A stretch of DNA of 64,000 bases from Methanobacteriota archaeon. Lineage in GTDB: Archaea; Thermoplasmatota; Poseidoniia; Poseidoniales; Thalassarchaeaceae. Where the stretch lies: the NCBI GenBank assembly GCA_002727275.1, contig PBWO01000034.1, positions 43,785-107,784 of the forward strand. The letters are read 5' to 3'. The position numbers were made by a program, and so were the translations under genes. The notes beneath the pieces were generated by a model. The model was given only the letters and a program-made list of their open reading frames with translations. It made no database searches and was not told where the DNA came from. Shown piece after piece: positions 25,195 through 34,030 of this stretch (position 1 is the first letter of the stretch; each line of letters begins with the position of its first letter).

Positions 25195-28053
25195 GTGGCG
25201 TTCGGAGAGATTCACATCCCTTACTGGGAAGAAGCCGGATTCATTCGTAGAACTTGCAGAGTCACCGACCAATTCTTCTGGACTAGAGATCCTGTCAGAG
25301 AGACTTGTGGAGACTCCATTGAGGACCCTTACACCTTCATCGGCAAACCAATAATCGAAGGCTTCCCTATGCGCGGGAAAGCACTCAAAGATGCTATGCG
25401 AGAAATGTTCCTCAATTTCTTTGAGCAGCGTAATCATGAGCGCGTCTCAGCATATCCTGTAATTGCCAGATGGCGCGAAGATATTCACCTAACAATCGCT
25501 TCAATCGCTGATTTCCAACCACATGTGACCAGCGGGATGGTGCCTCCACCTGCCAATCCACTAGGAATCTCACAGCCTTGTATCAGACTTACTGATGTTG
25601 CCGCAGTGGGACGTTCTGGTCGCCACCTGTCAACATTCGAGATGATGGCCCATCACGCCTTCAACCGGCCTAAGGATGGTGATGTGGTGTATTGGATTGA
25701 CCAATGTGTTCGCTACTGCGACGAGATGCTCTGCGAGCACCTCGGCATCGATCCAACTGAGATTACATATCTTGAGAATCCGTGGTCTGGAGGAGGTAAT
25801 GCCGGACCTGCCTTAGAAGTCATCGTAGGTGGACTTGAACTCGCGACACTCGTGTTCATGAATCTAGAAGAGCATGAGGGCGGAGATGTCGAGATTAAGG
25901 GACTGAAGTACAGAGAGATGGACTTGCAGATTATCGATACCGGATATGGTTTGGAGAGATTCTGCTGGGCAGCAGCCGGAACACCCACCATATACGAGGC
26001 AATCTACCCTGAATCGGTAGATTGGCTCAAGTCATTAGCCGGATTTGACGAGATGGTTTCTGGGCTAGAGTTGTCTGTCGAGACAGACACTCTCCTTGGA
26101 GAATTGTCTAGATTGGCCGGGATTCTCAATATAGATGTGGGGACTGATGTTGAATCTCTTTATTCGATCCTTTCACAGCGCCTAGTAGATTCGGGCTTGG
26201 ATATATCAGTGGAGGAATTGAAACGACTCACTGAGCCGCTTTCAGGCATTTATGCAATTCCCGACCATATGCATGCGATTTGCAACATGCTAGGGGACGG
26301 ATTGGTCCCCAGCAATGCTAAGGCCGGCTATCTCGCTCGTATGCTCTCTCGTAGAGTTTGTAGGATGAAGGATGATTTGGGTCTAGATGTTTCACTCGCC
26401 GAACTTGCCGCCCATCATATCGACACCCATCTGGACTATTCTGGATTTGTCCAATCCCGCGAGGGAACTCTGGCAATTCTCACTTTAGAAGAGCAGCGCT
26501 ATCATGAGATGCTGCGCAAGGGCGAGGCTGCCGTGAGGACCGCTTTGAGGGGCCTTTCTCAGGATGCCAAGGAAGCACCGGATGAGACTCTTTTCCGACT
26601 TGCTGAGGAGAGGGGGCTGAATCCCGACATGGTCGCATCTATCGCCAATGGTGCAGGATGGAAACAATTGGGGGTGAGAGTCGGATTCGCCGCCGATATG
26701 GCGGCCAGAAACGCCGAGCGAACCAAAGCAGCTGCTTCATCGAGAGGGCACAGTGATTTATTTGAGTCCGAAGAATTGCCTGCCACATCGCTCGATTTCT
26801 ATCAAGATACCAGTCTGACCTCTTTCGACGCCTCAGTTCTAGGGTGTAAAGAGCTCACTAAGGGTCAGTTGGGGGCACTCAACTTATCCCCTGAAGTCAG
26901 TATAAATCCGACACATTTTGTCGTTCTCGACCGAACGCTTTTCTATCCTGAAGGAGGAGGTCAGTTGGGCGACCAAGGAACATTGGGGGGAGTCAATGTC
27001 GCCGACACTAGAATAGAGAACGGAGTCGTTTACCACCTAACGGATGGTCCAGTTTCAGGCTCCACATCCGGTCAAGTCGATTGGCTTAGGCGAAGACAGT
27101 TAATGGATCACCATACTGCTGTGCATATTGTGGGGGGCAGCGCTAGGGCACTCCTAGGGCCTCATGTATGGCAGGCAGGCTCGAACAAGGGCGAGCGCTA
27201 TGCCAGAATCGACCTGACACACTATCAACGTCTCACGAGGGACGATCTAGACAACATAGAGGACTACGCAAATGGAATCATTGCCGCTGATCCCGCCGTT
27301 GAGAAGATTGTCCTGGATAGGGCTGAGGCGGACTCCCGTTTCGGCTTTGAGTTTTATCAGGGAGGCCCTCCTAAACACAGGGAAATCCGAATCATCAGAA
27401 TCGGCGATTACGACGTCCAAGCTTGTGGAGGTACGCATCACGACAAAGCAGGCGAAGTCGAGGAGATTCGCATAATTAGGTCCAGTCAAGTCCAAGACGG
27501 GGTCGAGCGTCTGCAAATCGTGGCAGGAGAGACCGCGCGCGAGCACGCCCGGGCGCAAGAGCGCCTTCTAGCTGAATCCAGCGAAGTCCTAGGAGTCTCT
27601 CCAGAAGACCTACCTGGGGCGGTTTCGCGATTCTTTGAAGAATGGAAATCTCAGCAGAAGAAGATTGAGTCACTTGAGGCTGAAATCGTTAGGTTGCGAA
27701 CCAGTGGAGGGGGCGACGGCGCTGTCGAGAAAGAAGGAATCAGATATGCAGTCATGGAGGTCGGAGGAGATATCAAGGCCCTGATGGCTATGCTAGGACA
27801 ATTAACTCGGGACCCTCAGAAACCTACCTTGGCTGTTCTGGGCACTAGGGACGGCGGGGGCAAGATAATTGTCGCAAGCACCGAAGGAACAAGTGCAGCC
27901 GCGAAGCACGACGCCACTGAGATTCTCAGAGCGATTTCAGGACATATCAACGGTGGTGGCGGAGGCAGCCCTACTATGGCTCAGGGTGGAGGCTCTAATC
28001 CCGATGGGATTCCAGCGGCACTAGATGCAGCACGTGAATTGCTCGGGTTGTGA
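25195..28053 (+). CDS. alaS: Alanyl-tRNA synthetase, archaeal type
   Basis: A 952-residue AlaRS from GTG 25195. The archaeal-type N-terminal extension precedes the class II core. Class II motifs are recognisable (RDPVRETCGD, SQPCIRLTDVAAVGRSGRH and DTGYGLERFCW). The editing domain has MDHHTAVHIVGGSARALLG with HxxxH-type zinc ligands and QACGGTHHD with the Cys/His. A coiled-coil stretch (about residues 790-840) and the DHHA1-like C-terminal domain rich in glycine follow. The length is close to archaeal relatives. It charges tRNA-Ala and deacylates mischarged Ser/Gly. It is followed after 4 bp by the aminotransferase gene, consistent with an alanine-related operon. Confidence 0.96.
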   Translation: MAFGEIHIPYWEEAGFIRRTCRVTDQFFWTRDPVRETCGDSIEDPYTFIGKPIIEGFPMRGKALKDAMREMFLNFFEQRNHERVSAYPVIARWREDIHLTIASIADFQPHVTSGMVPPPANPLGISQPCIRLTDVAAVGRSGRHLSTFEMMAHHAFNRPKDGDVVYWIDQCVRYCDEMLCEHLGIDPTEITYLENPWSGGGNAGPALEVIVGGLELATLVFMNLEEHEGGDVEIKGLKYREMDLQIIDTGYGLERFCWAAAGTPTIYEAIYPESVDWLKSLAGFDEMVSGLELSVETDTLLGELSRLAGILNIDVGTDVESLYSILSQRLVDSGLDISVEELKRLTEPLSGIYAIPDHMHAICNMLGDGLVPSNAKAGYLARMLSRRVCRMKDDLGLDVSLAELAAHHIDTHLDYSGFVQSREGTLAILTLEEQRYHEMLRKGEAAVRTALRGLSQDAKEAPDETLFRLAEERGLNPDMVASIANGAGWKQLGVRVGFAADMAARNAERTKAAASSRGHSDLFESEELPATSLDFYQDTSLTSFDASVLGCKELTKGQLGALNLSPEVSINPTHFVVLDRTLFYPEGGGQLGDQGTLGGVNVADTRIENGVVYHLTDGPVSGSTSGQVDWLRRRQLMDHHTAVHIVGGSARALLGPHVWQAGSNKGERYARIDLTHYQRLTRDDLDNIEDYANGIIAADPAVEKIVLDRAEADSRFGFEFYQGGPPKHREIRIIRIGDYDVQACGGTHHDKAGEVEEIRIIRSSQVQDGVERLQIVAGETAREHARAQERLLAESSEVLGVSPEDLPGAVSRFFEEWKSQQKKIESLEAEIVRLRTSGGGDGAVEKEGIRYAVMEVGGDIKALMAMLGQLTRDPQKPTLAVLGTRDGGGKIIVASTEGTSAAAKHDATEILRAISGHINGGGGGSPTMAQGGGSNPDGIPAALDAARELLGL

Positions 28054-28057
28054 GTAT

Positions 28058-29257
28058 ATGCCCAAACGCGTAGACGTCTCAAAGCGCGCTGCTGCCATCG
28101 AGTATGCAATCAGGGATGTTGTAGTCCCTGCAGAGGAATTGGAGAGGCAAGGCCACGAGATAATCCGACTCAATATCGGCGATCCCTTGGCCTACGATGG
28201 TCTTCCAACACCCAATCACATGATTGCAGCATACAAGCAAGCTCTCGATTCTCAAGATAATGGCTATGGTCCATCATACGGCCTACCTGAACTCCGCCAA
28301 GCGATAGCCGAAGCGGAGACCGGCAAGGGATGGTCTTGCTCAGAGTATGATGTCTATGTGACTCATGGAGTGACAGAGGCACTGCAGATTATCTTCGCTG
28401 CGTTTCTAGAAGAGGGCACCAAAGTACTGGCACCCGGGCCACACTATCCTCCCTACATGGCATAACCGCAGATGTACGGTGGAACTACAGTAGAGTACCG
28501 CCTCGATCCGAATGACAACTGGCGAATCGACTTAGATGACATTGCTTCGAAGATGGACGACAGCGTACGTCTTCTAGTTTTGATTAATCCTAACAACCCG
28601 ACTGGAAATGTTGCAACACCGGATGAGATCGATGCACTGCTCGATATAGTACGCGATTACCCACAATGTACAATCGTCTCGGATGAGATTTACGACGGAC
28701 TCGATTTTACCGGACAGATGTGCTCTACAGCATCCCGCGCCGACAATGCCCCTGTAATCACTCTAAACGGCGTCTCAAAGGTTTACTTCGCACCCGGTTG
28801 GCGCATTGGCTACATGGCTTGGCACGACCCTGAGGGAAGACTCTCTTTGGTTAGGGATGGCGTCGAGCGACTGCTACGGAGCAGACTTTGCGCATCTACT
28901 CCGGCCCAGCACGGCTACTTGGCCGGGTTGACTGATGAACATGGCTGGCTTGAGGGACATCGCTCCAGAGTCAAGGAAAGACTAGACTATTGCATGAAGA
29001 GAATCGAAGACATCGACGGACTAGAGTGCGAGACCCCTGGAGGGGCATTCTACATGTTCGTTCGAATCACAGACGAAAGGGCAGATTCAGACAAGCAGTG
29101 GGTGCTCGACGTGCTGTATCAGCACCATGTGCTAGTAGTCCCCGGAACAGGCTTCTCTACCGAATATGGTGCAGGGCACTTCAGGATGGTTTGCTTACCT
29201 CCGATTGAGACGCTCGCTGAGGCCTTCAACAGAATCGAGAAGTTCCTAGGTGATTGA
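28058..29257 (+). pseudogene. Alanine/aspartate-type aminotransferase interrupted by one in-frame TAA
   Basis: The frame from ATG 28058 to TGA 29257 is a complete fold-type I PLP aminotransferase of 399 codons, broken only by TAA at 28463-28465 (codon 136). Upstream are MPKRVDVSKRAAAIEYAIRD, LNIGDPLAYDG and GYGPSYGLPELRQAIA; downstream are LVLINPNNPTGN, SDEIYDGLDF, and NGVSKVYFAPGWRIGY with the Schiff-base lysine, all in the same frame. At the break the sequence reads PHYPPYMA-stop-PQMYGG, where relatives have an aromatic residue, so a single TAC/TAT to TAA change explains it. The frame is otherwise intact, which suggests a very recent nonsense change or a sequencing error. It lies 4 bp after alaS and 3 bp before the next gene. 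Confidence 0.85.
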
Positions 29258-29260
29258 CCC

Positions 29261-30361
29261 ATGGGATTCTTTGATTCGCTCAGACGAATGATGCCAAGGC
29301 GAGCCCCAAGTGACACGAAGTCGAGATGGGCATTTGTAACCGATGGCACCTGTAGGGATAATCTACGCAATAACGAACCTGCATGGCGTGTAGGGGTGAG
29401 TAGATTCGAGTCATTGTTGCAAGGGTTGGAGAAGAGGACAGAGAACAGCCTCGGAAGACGACTAGCGCATGCTGCTCTCGAACACGAGGAGAGATTCATG
29501 AGAATGGGCAATCTGTCCAAACCCTCAGGCCGAGAACCCGCAGCATGGCAAGGATACATCTCTGACTGGGAATCTCGAGGCCTAGGTAGATTCAGTCTGT
29601 TAGATGGTGAGCAAGATATCAGAATTCTTGCTGAAGCCCCAGCTTCGGGCCCAATTTGTGCTGGCGCTCTGGCAGCGGCCTGGGAGTGCGCCACTTCCAC
29701 GCGTCACCGCTTCACTTGGTCAGACGGCTCTAGGGAGGGATTGGTCGTCTCGTTGATTGAGCAGCATACTGATGTCCCGGGCCCAAGGCCCGTGAAAGTC
29801 CCCTGGCTGACTTCAGCCACAACCGTCTTTGCATCCGATGAAAATCAGGATTACTGGGCCGACTACCGAGCAGTTGATGGTGGAACTTGGTCGATAATGG
29901 GTGAGCGTAAAATGATGATTCATCTCGATCTGATTATGCGCTTTGAAGAGTATTCAATACCTTATGTCGAAGACAGTAACTTCGTGAGGTCAGGAGACTA
30001 CTCTTGGAGTGACATAGGAGGCAAACTTTCACCCTGGTGGAATGCACTAGCAGACACAGCCAGAGAAGGGTTTGTTTCAGAAGGCCATCATGTACTCGTA
30101 CGTGAACACTCAGACTGGATTCAAATAGCTCGTAGGCACCTATCTCCACATGGCCTTGGGGCGGTCTCCAGGAGTGAGCAAACAGATGCTCATGGCGGAG
30201 TCTCACTGGTCTTCTCAGGAATATTTCATCCTGCTATTGCAAGTGGAATCCTACTCGGCTGTTGGGAGCGAGCATACGGTAGAAATGGCCGAGTACAAAT
30301 GTCAATTAGTGGCGATGAAGTAACTGTTCAGATATGCCCCTCCAGAGCGTTGGCTGATTGA
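29261..30361 (+). CDS. Uncharacterised 366-residue protein
   Basis: The ATG follows the aminotransferase stop by 3 bp, so it is probably cotranscribed with alaS and the aminotransferase. The protein begins with MGFFDSLRRMMPRRAPS, a basic amphipathic stretch, and has no signal peptide or long membrane helix. It is mixed alpha/beta, rich in Trp, with segments such as DYWADYRAVDGGTWSIMGER and GILLGCWERAYGRNGRVQMS. The two halves (about residues 120-200 and 290-366) may be related repeats, since both contain GA/SGILLGCWE- and AAAWEC-like segments. I recognise no family. Confidence 0.55.
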   Translation: MGFFDSLRRMMPRRAPSDTKSRWAFVTDGTCRDNLRNNEPAWRVGVSRFESLLQGLEKRTENSLGRRLAHAALEHEERFMRMGNLSKPSGREPAAWQGYISDWESRGLGRFSLLDGEQDIRILAEAPASGPICAGALAAAWECATSTRHRFTWSDGSREGLVVSLIEQHTDVPGPRPVKVPWLTSATTVFASDENQDYWADYRAVDGGTWSIMGERKMMIHLDLIMRFEEYSIPYVEDSNFVRSGDYSWSDIGGKLSPWWNALADTAREGFVSEGHHVLVREHSDWIQIARRHLSPHGLGAVSRSEQTDAHGGVSLVFSGIFHPAIASGILLGCWERAYGRNGRVQMSISGDEVTVQICPSRALAD

Positions 30362-30415
30362 CGACTTCCACTCAGCATCCGTGAAACATTATATCCGAAC
30401 CCAATGTCAACAGGA

Positions 30416-30432
30416 CGGCCCCACAGGGGCCG
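30416..30432 (+). promoter_or_regulatory. 17-bp perfect 7-3-7 inverted repeat upstream of the calcium-repeat surface protein
   Basis: CGGCCCC-ACA-GGGGCCG forms a perfect 7-bp stem with a 3-nt loop, 11 nt before ATG 30444. A TATA-like TTATAT at 30390-30395 puts the transcription start near 30418, so unlike the other two 7-3-7 repeats this one would lie at the 5' end of the transcript. It is GC-rich and should fold stably in RNA. Confidence 0.4.
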
Positions 30433-30443
30433 GGTGTGCTCAG

Positions 30444-33400
30444 ATGGCTCTGAATCATAACCAATATGCAGTTCTGGCAATTACTGTCACACTTTGCTTG
30501 GCAGGATTCTACACAATTATTGATGCCGGGCTTTCTACCACAACCTCTGGCGGTTTTGAGGAAGCATCTGGTGATATTGAATCATCCTCTGACGAGATTC
30601 ATCAAGCCGGTCAAGACTTCGATGAAGATGGCCTCCCTGACAGGATGGAACAGACCCTGTATGGTACCGATTGGAGGACTGCAGACACTGATGATGATGG
30701 TATGGATGACGGTTGGGAAATAGCAAACGGCCTCGATCCTCTCGACAACGGTGAGCCGGACTCTAGCGAGATTCCTTTCGACGAACCCGATAATGAGGAT
30801 GAGACGGGTGAACAAAATGAGACCTTCCCTAATCCCGACAACGGCCCCTTCGGAGATCCTGATAGGGACGGACTAACAAACACTGAGGAGATGCTATTGG
30901 GGACAAACCCCAACCTAAGAGATACCGATGGCGATGGCCTAAACGATCGCTGGGAGTCAGAATACACCTATGAAATCGAAACACCTTCTGGAAACATCAT
31001 GTTGTTAGATCCACTGAATGGTAATTGGGATTGCTATCTTTTGACTCCTGAACGCAAGGCGGAGATTCAGAACGATATCGGACTTTCAGAGTGGAATTCA
31101 ATGGAAAACAGTCAGTTCGGGCACTCTTGTGATGCTATTTTGGATCTTGAACAGCCTCAGCCAGACAGCCTCAGAAACTACGTTGAGGAGAGGTACAACA
31201 CAAATCCTCTCGACGAGGATAGTGATGGCGACTTAATCCCTGATCGTTATGAGGTAGCATTTGGGCAAGTCGAAGTTGGAGTCCACTGCGGAGTTCCTCT
31301 ATTCCAGACAATTCTAATTCAGTCACCATATACTGAATTGATGAGTGGCCATGGCGATATGACGTGGTTTGAAGAGGACATGGATAGCGATGGAAAGCTC
31401 AACGGCCCTGGAGACTGGGATACCGATGGTGATGGGATGCCAGACGGCTTCGAATATTGCTATGCTTACGATGATGAAGGTAAGAGATTCCTAAATCCAG
31501 CCAACGCTACTGATGCTTATGGCGATCGTGATGAGGACGGCCTGAATAATTTGGATGAGTACGAGGTCGCCTATACATGGGGGGAGGAGAACTTCACCAG
31601 TCCATTGGACGAAGATACAGACGGCGACAAAATGCCTGATGGCTGGGAACACATGAATGGCATTCACCCTAATCTCGGAAATGCAGAAGATGATCCAGAC
31701 TTCGACGGTTATGATGCCGATGGCGATGGTGGCGTCAGATATACCGAACTTCTGGGAGTCACAACCGTGCATTCTATTTCGGTCGAATTAGGCGACAGGG
31801 TTCAGGCAAACAACACAATCCTGTGGGTCAGAACAGTTCAGAATAGTCAGTACGTCAATATCCCAATCAAGACCAATATCGCTGGAACTGTCTATTCGAT
31901 AAATGTCGAAATTGGAGATGAGGTCGTCAGTCGTCTGCAAGACCTAGCAGTAGTCGTTGAGGATAGCGAGCGCTTCACTAATTTGGATGAGTACAACGCA
32001 AGGGATCGCGACTCTGATGGTTTTGTCGACGGTAGATCCACTGATCCTCTAGTTGCTGACACCGATGGCGATGGTCTAATTGATGGGATTGAAGTAATCG
32101 GATGGACAATCAAGATAGTCGATCAGGGTGTCAGACATGTTCACGTCCGTAGCGATCCCGGTACTTTCGATACCGACAAAGATGGATTGTCTGATGCCGA
32201 TGAATACTATGTGTACTTCACTAACGCAACTGACCGCGACACAGATAGTGACGGGTTGGAAGATTTCACCGAGGTACTGGATGGATTCATTTGGAATGGA
32301 ACACAGTACTATACCAATGCATCCTCTCATGATACCGACCTAGATGGGTTGGCAGATGGCGAGGAAGTTGTAGACGGAGAAGATCAGTACATCACTCACG
32401 CAAACAATGCAGACAGTGATGGCGACGGCCTTTTCGATGGCAACGAGGTTCTGAACATTCCTCGGCCATGGCAAGGTGCAACCAATCCTTTGAACAATGA
32501 TACTGATGAGGATGGCCAACCAGATGGTTGGGAAATGCAAGTCTTTTCTGTGCAGCACAACACCCGTAGCCACAGCCTATGGATTTCAGTTACCAATTGG
32601 CTACCTCCTGGATGTGACTCAATGTTTGAATGTGGCTTGGGTCCCGGAGGATGGGTCTGGAGTAACTACCTCGGAGGTTTCTCAACTTCCGGAGACAGAG
32701 ATGGCGATGGCGATATGGACCCCAAGTACTTCCTTCATGAGATGAATCTCTCTGGATTCACTATTCCAGCAAATGGCCGCTGGGCATTAGATCCTTCATG
32801 GGGTTCACTCCCGGACTCCTCCTTCGATATCGACAATGACACTTTGATGAATTCGTTAGAAGCTCCTGATCGCTGGGACACCAATCCTGTGGATGATGAT
32901 ACTGATGGGGATAAGCTTCCAGACGGTTGGGAGGTTCAATACTCGGAATTGGCCCTCAGTTTAGGTCTCGTAGACAACAACACGCTAGGGGCAGTTGGAG
33001 CCAGAGGCCCCATGGATCCTAAGATGGATGATTCCGATGTTGATGGTATCAATGATGGACAAGAGGACTTTGACGATGATGGACTAAATCGTACACACCT
33101 CCTCAATAGGTACTGTCCAGGATGGAATAATCCTCAGATGTCTGAGTGCCACATTGACCCCGTAACTGAGGAAGGAAACTCATTCTATGATGACCTTGAG
33201 AACTACACTAATTTCGAGGAATTCCAGAACGGTACTAATCCTGTCGACCCCGACTCTGATGGCGACCAATGGCTAGATGGCTCCGAAGTTTATCACCAAG
33301 ATCAAGATAACGATGGAATGTGGGCTGGCTGGGAGTACTACTTCGGCTTCGACCCATTCGATCCTGCAGATGCGAATATTGACTCTGACGGCGATGGTTA

Positions 33401-33491
33401 CATCAACAAATGTGAGAATAAATGGAACTCAAACCCCAAGAATCCAACGAGTTTCCCTAGCCAAGGCGAGCTGTGTAGTGAATTCGAGTAA
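30444..33491 (+). CDS. Secreted calcium-repeat (thrombospondin type 3-like) surface protein with embedded biotinyl/lipoyl-like domain
   Basis: About 1015 residues from ATG 30444 (an upstream GTG at 30381 is possible but lies before the leader hairpin). One hydrophobic segment near the N-terminus (YAVLAITVTLCLAGFYTIID) serves as signal or anchor. Most of the protein is Asp-rich repeats such as DTDGDGLNDRWE, DEDSDGDLIPDRYE and DTDGDGLIDGIE, typical of type 3 repeats that bind calcium in surface and cellulosome-like proteins. At about residues 440-508 there is an unusual insert (VHSISVELGDRVQ ... AGTVYSINVEIGDEV) resembling a two-fold biotinyl/lipoyl-like domain without the modified lysine. No C-terminal helix is visible. 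Confidence 0.75.
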   Translation: MALNHNQYAVLAITVTLCLAGFYTIIDAGLSTTTSGGFEEASGDIESSSDEIHQAGQDFDEDGLPDRMEQTLYGTDWRTADTDDDGMDDGWEIANGLDPLDNGEPDSSEIPFDEPDNEDETGEQNETFPNPDNGPFGDPDRDGLTNTEEMLLGTNPNLRDTDGDGLNDRWESEYTYEIETPSGNIMLLDPLNGNWDCYLLTPERKAEIQNDIGLSEWNSMENSQFGHSCDAILDLEQPQPDSLRNYVEERYNTNPLDEDSDGDLIPDRYEVAFGQVEVGVHCGVPLFQTILIQSPYTELMSGHGDMTWFEEDMDSDGKLNGPGDWDTDGDGMPDGFEYCYAYDDEGKRFLNPANATDAYGDRDEDGLNNLDEYEVAYTWGEENFTSPLDEDTDGDKMPDGWEHMNGIHPNLGNAEDDPDFDGYDADGDGGVRYTELLGVTTVHSISVELGDRVQANNTILWVRTVQNSQYVNIPIKTNIAGTVYSINVEIGDEVVSRLQDLAVVVEDSERFTNLDEYNARDRDSDGFVDGRSTDPLVADTDGDGLIDGIEVIGWTIKIVDQGVRHVHVRSDPGTFDTDKDGLSDADEYYVYFTNATDRDTDSDGLEDFTEVLDGFIWNGTQYYTNASSHDTDLDGLADGEEVVDGEDQYITHANNADSDGDGLFDGNEVLNIPRPWQGATNPLNNDTDEDGQPDGWEMQVFSVQHNTRSHSLWISVTNWLPPGCDSMFECGLGPGGWVWSNYLGGFSTSGDRDGDGDMDPKYFLHEMNLSGFTIPANGRWALDPSWGSLPDSSFDIDNDTLMNSLEAPDRWDTNPVDDDTDGDKLPDGWEVQYSELALSLGLVDNNTLGAVGARGPMDPKMDDSDVDGINDGQEDFDDDGLNRTHLLNRYCPGWNNPQMSECHIDPVTEEGNSFYDDLENYTNFEEFQNGTNPVDPDSDGDQWLDGSEVYHQDQDNDGMWAGWEYYFGFDPFDPADANIDSDGDGYINKCENKWNSNPKNPTSFPSQGELCSEFE

Positions 33492-33499
33492 CCCTCTGA

Positions 33500-33519
33500 T
33501 TTTTCTCTATCTTCCCTTT
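33500..33519 (+). terminator. T-rich tract, possible terminator
   Basis: A pyrimidine tract with TTTTT followed by CTCTATCTTCC lies just after the stop of the calcium-repeat gene and before archease. T-runs act as terminators in euryarchaea, so this may end the surface-protein transcript. No stem-loop precedes it. Confidence 0.35.
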
Positions 33520-33532
33520 CGGACAGATTAGC

Positions 33533-34003
33533 ATGTCTTGGTGGGTCCTTCCTACAACCGCAGACATCGGTCTGCGCGCATTCAGTGACAGTGCTGCAGG
33601 GGCGATGAGGGAGGCCGCACTAGGAATGCAGGAGATTCAAATTGCTACTGGGGCTACGGTTTCTAATCTACCAATAATGGAGTCGAATTGGACTGTAGAT
33701 GCCCCAACTAAGGATTACGATAGACTACTCGTAAAATGGTTGGAAGAGGTACTGTTCATGGGGCAAGCCGAAGGCGAATGGCTCAGTGACGTATCGATTG
33801 AGATTCTCGATGGATTCATTGAGGCTACAGTCACTTCGATTGATTCAGAACTAGTGCAACGAGAACTAGAAATCAAGGCGGTGACTATGCACGAGGTTGC
33901 TCTGGTCGAGATTGGAGTGGGAGAAGTAATCGCTGGAGTGGAACCCGATATTCCATCATTTGAGGGCCCAGGGTGGATGGCTCAAGTCGTATTTGATATC
34001 TAG
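33533..34003 (+). CDS. Archease, RtcB activator
   Basis: A 156-residue archease. TTADIGLRAF at the N-terminus carries the conserved TADIG acidic metal residue, LLVKWLEEVLFMG matches the central helix, and ELEIKAVTMHEVALVEI plus the end GWMAQVVFDI give the C-terminal motif (KAVTYH ... VVFDI, with the terminal Asp). Archease stimulates guanylylation of RtcB and allows multiple turnovers of RNA ligation. Many archaea have the gene next to rtcB or other RNA genes; here rtcB is 8.4 kb upstream. It is convergent with the GMP reductase gene. Confidence 0.93.
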   Translation: MSWWVLPTTADIGLRAFSDSAAGAMREAALGMQEIQIATGATVSNLPIMESNWTVDAPTKDYDRLLVKWLEEVLFMGQAEGEWLSDVSIEILDGFIEATVTSIDSELVQRELEIKAVTMHEVALVEIGVGEVIAGVEPDIPSFEGPGWMAQVVFDI

Positions 34004-34030
34004 TCCAGAGACTCAATATTCTCTTTGATC

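Noticed and set aside
28463..28465. Recoding of TAA as pyrrolysine
   Set aside because: Pyrrolysine is read from TAG, not TAA, and no pyl genes are in the window.
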